Shown here piece after piece: positions 1 to 5,100 of a stretch of DNA of 7,890 nucleotides. The position numbers and the translations under genes were made by a program. Positions within the stretch are counted from its first letter, which is position 1; every line of letters starts with the position of its first letter. The notes beneath the pieces were generated by a model, which saw only the letters and a program-made list of their open reading frames with translations, did no database searches and was not told the origin of the DNA. Source of the DNA: Anaerolineae bacterium (lineage in GTDB: Bacteria; Chloroflexota; Anaerolineae; Aggregatilineales; Phototrophicaceae); the NCBI GenBank assembly GCA_028284565.1, contig JANQRM010000606.1:1-7890 (forward strand). The letters run 5' to 3'.

Positions 1-728
1 CGCTCAAAATCCGAGCGTAAGGCAAATCCCAAAATGAGTAGGTCATTGTCACCGACTTCTGACAGGACGCGGTATTCAGGATTCGTCCCAACGACAATCC
101 GCTTATCAAATGGATGGGTATTCGGCAGGATTGCCAGTGCTTCTCGGAGGAGTTCTTCTTCATCGGGATTATAGCGATAGTGGTATTGGATATTGAGTTG
201 GCGTAGGGGTGCTTCGTGCTGAGTTGCCATAAGAATACCCAATTGCATCGCGGCAACCGACTGGGTTGTCCCATCTACAGGCACGATGATGCGATTGAAG
301 GAAGGTGACTGTGAGATACGATAAATCAGGACATCACAGGGCGCGGCTTGGATAACATTCTCCACCACTGTTCCCAGTTTGACCCGCCGACGGTCTGCTT
401 TATGCACCCCCATCATAATCAAATCCGCACCGCGTTCTCGCGCAACATCCAATATCCCGCGTGAGACACTAATTGCAAGTTCGGTAACAGGTTCGATATT
501 GTGACCTTCATCCACAAAATACTGGATGAGTTCTCGCATCTGGTCGGTGGCTTTGTGTGCCTGTTCGCTTCCCTCTGTAGCACACACCAGCGCAAGCACC
601 ACCCCCTCTTCAGGGTCGATGAGCGAAGTCGCCAACTGCAACATGGCTTTCGCCGTGTCGGGACGGCTGACAGGAACAACGATAGTCTTGAGATGGTGAG
701 ACGGTGTTTTCGTTTTGTCTTCGGACAC
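1..728 (-). CDS. Tandem universal stress protein (UspA-like), 3' end missing
   Basis: Reading leftward from a GTG at 728 gives 242 residues that run off the left edge without a stop. The start is well fixed: an in-frame TAA lies four codons upstream, GTG is the first usable start after it, and AAGG sits 7 bases before it. Residues 13-137 form one UspA-like alpha/beta unit: a first strand LKTIVVPV, a central RERGADLIMMGVHK, and a closing APCDVLIYR. A second unit begins at about residue 145 (FNRIIVPVDGTTQS) and reaches DNDLLILGFALRSDF at the edge, so this is a two-domain Usp. Usp proteins are soluble stress proteins, some of which bind ATP. The usual Gly-2x-Gly-9x-Gly-Ser/Thr motif is degenerate here: G107 is kept, the second Gly is Lys110, and the final Gly-Thr (119-120) comes one residue early, so ATP binding by the first domain is doubtful. 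No membrane segment is seen. The family call is secure; the specific role is unknown. Confidence 0.85.
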   Translation of the reverse strand, partial: MSEDKTKTPSHHLKTIVVPVSRPDTAKAMLQLATSLIDPEEGVVLALVCATEGSEQAHKATDQMRELIQYFVDEGHNIEPVTELAISVSRGILDVARERGADLIMMGVHKADRRRVKLGTVVENVIQAAPCDVLIYRISQSPSFNRIIVPVDGTTQSVAAMQLGILMATQHEAPLRQLNIQYHYRYNPDEEELLREALAILPNTHPFDKRIVVGTNPEYRVLSEVGDNDLLILGFALRSDFE

Positions 729-735
729 GGATTTG

Positions 736-739
736 CCTT
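736..739 (-). promoter_or_regulatory. Ribosome binding site fixing the GTG start of the stress protein
   Basis: On the minus strand AAGG lies 7 bases before the GTG at 728. It sits just after the in-frame TAA that blocks any longer reading, so it supports this non-ATG start. Confidence 0.5.
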
Positions 740-766
740 AATTTACATCACTCGGCATACAGAATC

Positions 767-795
767 AGTCTACAAGCGTGTCAGAATCCCGTCAA
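767..795 (-). promoter_or_regulatory. Candidate sigma70-type promoter of the stress protein gene
   Basis: On the minus strand a -35 box TTGACG (790-795, five of six consensus bases) is followed after exactly 17 bp by TAGACT (767-772, four of six consensus bases). Transcription would start near 760, giving a leader of about 30 bases before the GTG at 728. Read by eye; not scored against a host promoter model. Confidence 0.4.
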
Positions 796-831
796 GGAAT
801 TGTCGCTTTATCCTCCTTTACCTCATCAAGT

Positions 832-851
832 CATCTATGCTGAGCATGATG
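832..851. repeat. Interrupted inverted repeat in the divergent intergenic region
   Basis: CATC, one unpaired T, ATGCT, a central G, AGCAT, GATG. The inner arms (837-841 and 843-847) are perfect, and the outer CATC/GATG arms also pair once the extra T at 836 is skipped. It lies between the candidate stress-gene promoter and the first transporter, so it could be an operator for either gene. The centre is too tight for a good RNA hairpin. It may be chance. Confidence 0.25.
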
Positions 852-895
852 GATTTAGCAAATCGAATTGGGTAGATGCTTCACCATTCAGACTA

Positions 896-927
896 TAGTT
901 AGCTAATCAAATATCCATCATTTAAAC
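896..927 (+). promoter_or_regulatory. Shared upstream element, copy 1 (promoter or operator candidate)
   Basis: These 32 bases align without gaps to 2383-2414, upstream of the second transporter, with 23 identities. The matches fall in two blocks: GTTnGCTAA (898-906) and ATCyATCATTTAAAC (913-927), separated by six unrelated bases. Blocks at this spacing could be the -35 and -10 regions of a shared promoter (TTAGCT ... TAAACG here), which would start transcription near 934, some 25 bases before the ATG at 959. A regulator binding site is equally possible. Homology between the copies is visible; the function is inferred. Confidence 0.45.
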
Positions 928-945
928 GTTGTTGAATGGAGAGTC

Positions 946-949
946 AGGA
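946..949 (+). promoter_or_regulatory. Ribosome binding site supporting the ATG at 959
   Basis: AGGA lies 9 bases before the ATG at 959. It favours that start over the in-frame TTG at 929, which has no purine-rich stretch before it. Confidence 0.4.
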
Positions 950-958
950 CAATTGCAT

Positions 959-2338
959 ATGACAGTTAAGCCCAAGCACAGTGGTGTTCGGGTGTTTTAT
1001 ACGCTAGTCATTACGCAGGTGTTATCACTCATCGGCAGTCAGATGAGTAGTCTTGCAATTGGAATCTGGGTGTATACCGAAACTGGCAATGCCACGCCAC
1101 TGGGTCTGGTCGCGTTTTTCATGTATCTCCCCAAAATAATTGCCTCAAGCATTTCTGGTGTCCTCGCAGACCGTTTTGACCGTCGCTATCTCATCGCTTT
1201 TGCCGATGCCGGACAGGCCAGTGGAACAGTGTTTTTGCTTATCAGTTTTGCATCCGGCTCGTTTCAATTGTGGCATCTCTATCTGGTCGCCTTAATTCAG
1301 GGGATTTTTGTTGTCTTTCAGGTTCCTGCGTTTATGGCATCCATTACGATGCTCATTCCTGATGAACAACGTGACCGTGCTAATACCATTCTCCAATTGA
1401 TTCGCCCATCAGCTGGCATCATCGCACCCGCAATTGTGGGGTTCGTGTACGCCCTTGTCGGGGTTGTAGGGACGCTCTTAATTGACCTTGCCTCCTTCTT
1501 AATTGCGGTCACGGTGGTGTTGAATGTGCATATCCCCCGTCCCGAACAAACAGCAGTCGGTCAAGAGAGTAAGAGCACACTTCGTCGGGAAGTGTTGGGT
1601 GGGATTCGTTATCTGCTTGACCGTCGCCCGCTTCTATACATTTTGCTCTATATGATGATGCTCAACTTCTTCTTCGGAGGATTAGGAGTCTTGTTCACCC
1701 CCTACATCCTCGCACGAACTGGCAGTGAAACCATCCTTGGTATCTTGTTGAGTCTACTCAACATTGGTGCAATCTTAGGCGGGACAGTCTGGTCATATAT
1801 TAGTGACAAACGTCGTTTTCCACGAGCGAAAGTGATGATTATCGGGATTGCGATGATTGGTCTGTTGATGGCAAGCATGGGGATTGCTAAAACTCCATTC
1901 GGGCTTGCAGTTGTGATGTTCTTCTTGCTGATTCCCATGCCAGCCGTGAATTCGTCGATTATCTCACTGTTACAGATTAAGGTTGCGCCCGATGTGCAAG
2001 GGCGAGTCTTTGCTGTGGCTGACCAGATGGCTTCATTTTTTATGCCCCTGTCTTATTTTGTCGTGGGTCCTTTGGTGGATGCTCTCTTCGAGCCAGCGGT
2101 GAATCTGCCGGGTTGGGCAACCTTCGCGCCGATTTGGGGGAGTGAAGTCGGCTCTGGCATGGGCTTGGTCTTTTCAATTGCAGGACTCATCGGTGTCTTT
2201 GTGAGCATCCTCGCCTTCATCACGCCATCAATTCGAGATTTAGACCGTAAATTGCCCGATTATATAGCCACTCCCCAAGCAGAAGAACATGATAAAGAAG
2301 CCGTCGAACCTGAATCGCTAGAAATAGCCCACGTTTAG
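959..2338 (+). CDS. MFS efflux transporter, DHA3-like (paralogue 1)
   Basis: A 459-residue inner-membrane secondary transporter of the major facilitator superfamily, probably exporting a drug-like or other small molecule by proton antiport. About 12 hydrophobic segments are visible, roughly residues 13-39 through 401-422. The MFS loop 2-3 signature GVLADRFDRRYL is at 67-78. PSAGIIAPAIVG (150-161) sits where the antiporter motif C is expected. VAPDVQGRVFAV (342-353) resembles the loop 10-11 region of DHA3 exporters such as the macrolide (Mef) and enterobactin (EntS) types. The tail after about 425 is polar and acidic. The frame stays open back to a TTG at 929, but ATG 959 is preferred: it has a ribosome site, and it makes the protein exactly as long as its neighbour, with matching N-termini (MTVKPKHSG and MSDKPKRSG). 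The next gene is a tandem duplicate about 68% identical. The substrate cannot be predicted. Confidence 0.88.
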   Translation: MTVKPKHSGVRVFYTLVITQVLSLIGSQMSSLAIGIWVYTETGNATPLGLVAFFMYLPKIIASSISGVLADRFDRRYLIAFADAGQASGTVFLLISFASGSFQLWHLYLVALIQGIFVVFQVPAFMASITMLIPDEQRDRANTILQLIRPSAGIIAPAIVGFVYALVGVVGTLLIDLASFLIAVTVVLNVHIPRPEQTAVGQESKSTLRREVLGGIRYLLDRRPLLYILLYMMMLNFFFGGLGVLFTPYILARTGSETILGILLSLLNIGAILGGTVWSYISDKRRFPRAKVMIIGIAMIGLLMASMGIAKTPFGLAVVMFFLLIPMPAVNSSIISLLQIKVAPDVQGRVFAVADQMASFFMPLSYFVVGPLVDALFEPAVNLPGWATFAPIWGSEVGSGMGLVFSIAGLIGVFVSILAFITPSIRDLDRKLPDYIATPQAEEHDKEAVEPESLEIAHV

Positions 2339-2382
2339 CATCGCACCTCATCCCTATTTCCTCACCGAGTCAATTATCAGCA

Positions 2383-2414
2383 TTGTTTGCTAAAATTCAA
2401 TCTATCATTTAAAC
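2383..2414 (+). promoter_or_regulatory. Shared upstream element, copy 2 (promoter or operator candidate)
   Basis: Counterpart of 896-927, with GTTtGCTAA at 2385-2393 and ATCtATCATTTAAAC at 2400-2414. Read as a promoter, TTGCTA (2387-2392) and TAAACT (2410-2415) are 17 bp apart and transcription would start near 2421. It ends 73 bases before the next start codon, against 31 for copy 1. It implies that the second transporter can be transcribed on its own rather than only by read-through. Confidence 0.45.
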
Positions 2415-2428
2415 TAATTTAAATAGTG

Positions 2429-2445
2429 AACATTTCTCCAATGTT
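2429..2445 (+). repeat. Perfect 6-bp inverted repeat, leader of second transporter
   Basis: AACATT (2429-2434), TCTCC spacer, AATGTT (2440-2445). The arms are AT-rich, so as RNA the hairpin would be weak; as DNA it has the shape of a dimeric repressor site. It lies 42 bases before the start codon, downstream of the putative promoter. No such repeat lies between the element and the start of the first transporter. Confidence 0.3.
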
Positions 2446-2466
2446 GGTCGTAGTCTGAATCGACCA
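2445..2466 (+). repeat. Second inverted repeat directly following the first
   Basis: TGGTCG (2445-2450), a 10-base loop, CGACCA (2461-2466). The stem is more GC-rich than the preceding one and shares base 2445 with it. It ends 8 bases before the ribosome site at 2475-2480, so a folded leader could sit just upstream of it without covering it. There is no U-tract, so it is not an intrinsic terminator. Confidence 0.3.
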
Positions 2467-2474
2467 CACACAAT

Positions 2475-2480
2475 AAAGGG
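2475..2480 (+). promoter_or_regulatory. Ribosome binding site of second MFS gene
   Basis: AAAGGG ends 7 bases before the ATG at 2488, which is good spacing and a clear start. Confidence 0.55.
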
Positions 2481-2487
2481 CATTCTT

Positions 2488-3867
2488 ATGAGCGACAAAC
2501 CCAAACGAAGCGGGATGCGCGTTTTTTATACCTTGATTGTCACGCAGGTCTTGTCGCTGATTGGCAGTCAAATGAGTGGACTCGCCATCGGAATTTGGGT
2601 ATATACCGAAACTGGGAATGCGAGTCCCCTCGCGTTGGTGTCCTTTTTCATCTTTTTGCCAAAAATCATCGCCGGGAGTATCTCTGGTGTCCTTGCAGAT
2701 CGCTTAGACCGTCGCTATCTCATGGCAGTCGCGGATGGTGGGCAAGCCATTGGCACGGTGTTGTTGCTCATTAGCTTTGCATCGGGAGCCTTTGAATTGT
2801 GGCATCTGTATACGGTCGCTTTTATTCAGGGGATATTCAGCGTGTTTCAAGGTCCGGCATTTATGGCTTCCGTTACTCTGCTTGTCCCTCATGACCAGCG
2901 AGACCGAGCCAACACCCTTGTCCAATTAACACAACCGTCCGCTGGAATCATTGCACCCGCCTTGGCGGGTCTTATCTTCGCACTCGTTGGTGTAGTGGGT
3001 ACGCTCTTGATTGACATGATAACCTTCATTATTGCAGTGACTGTAGTCCTCAATGTCCACATCCCGCGCCCAGAGCAAACCGAAGCCGGTATACAATCCA
3101 AAACATCCATCTTACAAGAGGTCTTGGGCGGATTTCGCTATCTGCTTGACCGTCGCCCCTTATTCTATGCCCTTCTCTATGTGATGATGCTCAACTTCTT
3201 CTTTTCGGGTTTGAGTGTTCTCTTCACGCCCTATGTGCTGGCGCGGACAGGGAGTGAGGCAACGTTGGGCATTCTCCTGAGTTTCTTGAATTTTGGTGCG
3301 TTGTTGGGCGGGATAGTCTGGTCGATACTCAGTGGGCAACGACAATTTTCGCGGATGCGAGTCATGATGGTTGGGATTTTTGTGGTTGGCTTGTTTATCT
3401 CTGGGATTGGCATCTCGCAAGTTCCGATAACCATGGGCTTCTTTATGTTCTTGATGTTGATTCCCATCCCTGCGATTAATGCCTCCTTTTCGTCTTTGTT
3501 ACAGGTAAAGGTCGCGCCCGATGTGCAGGGACGTGTTTTTGCAACCGTTGAACAAATGGCAACGCTATTGATGCCTTTGTCCTATTTGATTGTCGGACCA
3601 CTAGTCGATAATGTGTTTGAACTTGCCGTCAATCAACCCGGTTGGGAAACCTTCGCACCCATTTGGGGAAACAGTCAAGGCGCAGGCATGGGCTTACTCA
3701 TCTCCATCGTGGGGATTATCGGTGTAATCGTCACCGTGATTGCCGTTTTTAATCCCTCTATCCGCAACATCGAGAGCAAACTTCCGGATTATGCTCCCTT
3801 ACCAGAAGCAAGCGAGGCTGAAGTTGAGCCACTGAATCCAGATGGTCTCGATACTGCGATGGCTTAA
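2488..3867 (+). CDS. MFS efflux transporter, DHA3-like (paralogue 2)
   Basis: A 459-residue inner-membrane transporter that aligns to its upstream neighbour end to end without a gap. My hand count is 149 differences (about 68% identity). It keeps the loop 2-3 motif GVLADRLDRRYL (67-78), the PSAGIIAPALAG segment (150-161) and VAPDVQGRVFAT (342-353). Divergence is uneven: about 76% identity over residues 1-240 but only about 43% over 281-340, which spans loop 8-9 and membrane segments 9-10. In loop 8-9 the charged SDKRRF of paralogue 1 is SGQRQF here. The two copies have therefore probably specialised for different compounds, or one regulates differently. A 149-bp gap and its own upstream element argue for separate expression. 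Its stop codon overlaps the stop of the convergent dehydrogenase gene. The family is secure; the substrate is unknown. Confidence 0.88.
   Translation: MSDKPKRSGMRVFYTLIVTQVLSLIGSQMSGLAIGIWVYTETGNASPLALVSFFIFLPKIIAGSISGVLADRLDRRYLMAVADGGQAIGTVLLLISFASGAFELWHLYTVAFIQGIFSVFQGPAFMASVTLLVPHDQRDRANTLVQLTQPSAGIIAPALAGLIFALVGVVGTLLIDMITFIIAVTVVLNVHIPRPEQTEAGIQSKTSILQEVLGGFRYLLDRRPLFYALLYVMMLNFFFSGLSVLFTPYVLARTGSEATLGILLSFLNFGALLGGIVWSILSGQRQFSRMRVMMVGIFVVGLFISGIGISQVPITMGFFMFLMLIPIPAINASFSSLLQVKVAPDVQGRVFATVEQMATLLMPLSYLIVGPLVDNVFELAVNQPGWETFAPIWGNSQGAGMGLLISIVGIIGVIVTVIAVFNPSIRNIESKLPDYAPLPEASEAEVEPLNPDGLDTAMA
3864..3867. other. Interlocked convergent stop codons (TTAA)
   Basis: The plus-strand transporter ends with TAA at 3865-3867 and the minus-strand dehydrogenase ends with TAA read from 3866 to 3864. 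Both stops are drawn from one palindromic TTAA, leaving no room for an intrinsic terminator between the genes. Confidence 0.9.
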
Positions 3868-5021
3868 CGGGCGAAGAGCTTCCATAATTTGCCATCTTGG
3901 CTTAGCATGTAGAGTTCGCCATCTTCATCTTCGCCAAAGGAATTAATACGGAGTGGGGTCTGCATGAACTCTTCGCTTACCCAGTCGCCCGCGTCATCTT
4001 GTTGGAGTGTCCAAATTGCACCCGAACACCAATCACCATAGATATAGATGCCTTGCAAATCAGGTAAGGAATCACCGCGATAGACAAAGCCACCCGAAAT
4101 AGCACAGTTGGTCAGGCGATAATCGACTCCATCTTTATTATGGGGGTAGGCAAAAATGGGCATGGATATCTCATCGGACTCATCTTGACCGGGCATGAGC
4201 ATCAAGGCTTGATAGATATTCCAGCCATAATTTTGTCCAGCCGGGCTATCCGCGAGATGAAGATTGATTTCTTCAAATTGCTCTGCGCCAACATCGCCGA
4301 TAACCATATCGCCTGTCTCACGATCAAAGCTAAATCGCCACGGATTTCGCAAACCATACGCCCAGATTTCAGGTAAGACGGACTCATTGTCCACAAAGGG
4401 ATTATCTTCTGGAATCGAATAGGGTATTGTCGAAACATCAATCCGCAAAATCGTGCCTAGCATATTGCTGGTATCTTGCGAGGCAGGCGGGTCACCACCA
4501 TCGCCTAAACCAATATACAGCATCCCATCGGGACCAAATAGCAATTGTCCACCATTATGGTTGACATTCGGTTGCTCAACAGTGAGTAAAATCTCTTGAC
4601 TGTCGATGTCTGCTTGATTGGGATTGTCTTCCTGTACAAGATAGCGCGCTATCTGTACTTGCCCCGCTTCGCCCATGTTGTAGTGAACATAAAATGCTCG
4701 GTTGTCTGCAAAATTGGGATCAACCGCAATGCCTAGCAGTCCTTGCTCGATATATCCCGATTGCACTTGGTCTGTTAAGTCTAGGAAGGGTGTCTCCAAG
4801 AGTATGCTGTTATCAACAAGCCTCACTTTGCCAAAACGCTCGGTTATCAAAAAGCGACCTTCGCCTAAATTAGCCATTGCAGTCGGTTCGCGTAAACCTT
4901 CGGCAACCACCCGAAATTCATAACGGTCATTGCCTGTGAATTCGCGCAGACTCAGCGCAAATATGCCGATAATGGCAATGAGGGCAATAAGAACAAGGCG
5001 AATCATCCAACGTTTTGACAT
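3864..5021 (-). CDS. Membrane-anchored PQQ-type sugar dehydrogenase (GSDH family)
   Basis: A 385-residue six-bladed beta-propeller of the glucose/sorbosone dehydrogenase family. Characterised members oxidise aldose sugars in the periplasm or outside the cell with PQQ and calcium. Family landmarks in order: EQGLLGIAVDPNF (92-104), NHNGGQLLFGPDGMLYIGLGDGG (154-176), LGTILRIDV (188-196), GLRNPWRFSFD (223-233), IGDVGAEQFEEI (241-252), NYGWN (264-268) and GDWCSG (329-334). By analogy with soluble glucose dehydrogenase, His155 is the candidate catalytic base and Arg225 a PQQ contact. Residues 7-25 form one hydrophobic helix after basic residues, with no lipobox cysteine, so it is a signal anchor or an uncleaved export signal. 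Cys306 and Cys332, the only cysteines, may form a disulphide. A weak GGAA lies 8 bases before the ATG. The gene is 79 bp downstream of the membrane protein gene on the same strand, possibly in one operon. The actual sugar is unknown, and many family members are uncharacterised. Confidence 0.85.
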   Translation of the reverse strand: MSKRWMIRLVLIALIAIIGIFALSLREFTGNDRYEFRVVAEGLREPTAMANLGEGRFLITERFGKVRLVDNSILLETPFLDLTDQVQSGYIEQGLLGIAVDPNFADNRAFYVHYNMGEAGQVQIARYLVQEDNPNQADIDSQEILLTVEQPNVNHNGGQLLFGPDGMLYIGLGDGGDPPASQDTSNMLGTILRIDVSTIPYSIPEDNPFVDNESVLPEIWAYGLRNPWRFSFDRETGDMVIGDVGAEQFEEINLHLADSPAGQNYGWNIYQALMLMPGQDESDEISMPIFAYPHNKDGVDYRLTNCAISGGFVYRGDSLPDLQGIYIYGDWCSGAIWTLQQDDAGDWVSEEFMQTPLRINSFGEDEDGELYMLSQDGKLWKLFAR

Positions 5022-5038
5022 AAGTTCAATTCCAAAGC

Positions 5039-5048
5039 ATCAATTGAT
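5039..5048. repeat. Perfect 10-bp palindrome upstream of the dehydrogenase gene
   Basis: ATCAATTGAT lies 17 bases before the dehydrogenase start, in the 79-bp gap (5022-5100). It could be a small operator or chance in AT-rich DNA. The same gap holds a weak 5-bp stem ATCCT/AGGAT (5062-5077) with no U-run, so I see no terminator between the two minus-strand genes. Confidence 0.2.
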
Positions 5049-5100
5049 AAAAACTGTGAGTATCCTATCATGAGGATGCCAGAAGGCGCATTAAGAAGCA

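Noticed and set aside
501..898. Plus-strand open frames (501-875 and 704-898)
   Set aside because: They mostly run antisense to the stress protein gene, have no recognisable family sequence, and the readings look like arbitrary shadow translations rich in Arg, Cys and His.
929..958. TTG at 929 as start of the first transporter, adding 10 residues
   Set aside because: It lacks a ribosome site and breaks the exact length match with the paralogue. If the shared element is the promoter, 929 would lie upstream of the transcription start. ATG 959 fits better.
2339..2400. Terminator after the first transporter
   Set aside because: No GC-rich hairpin followed by a T-run is present in the gap, so an intrinsic terminator cannot be supported.
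5062..5077. ATCCT/AGGAT stem as a terminator between the membrane protein and dehydrogenase genes
   Set aside because: It is only 5 bp long with no T-run on the transcribed strand, too weak to call.
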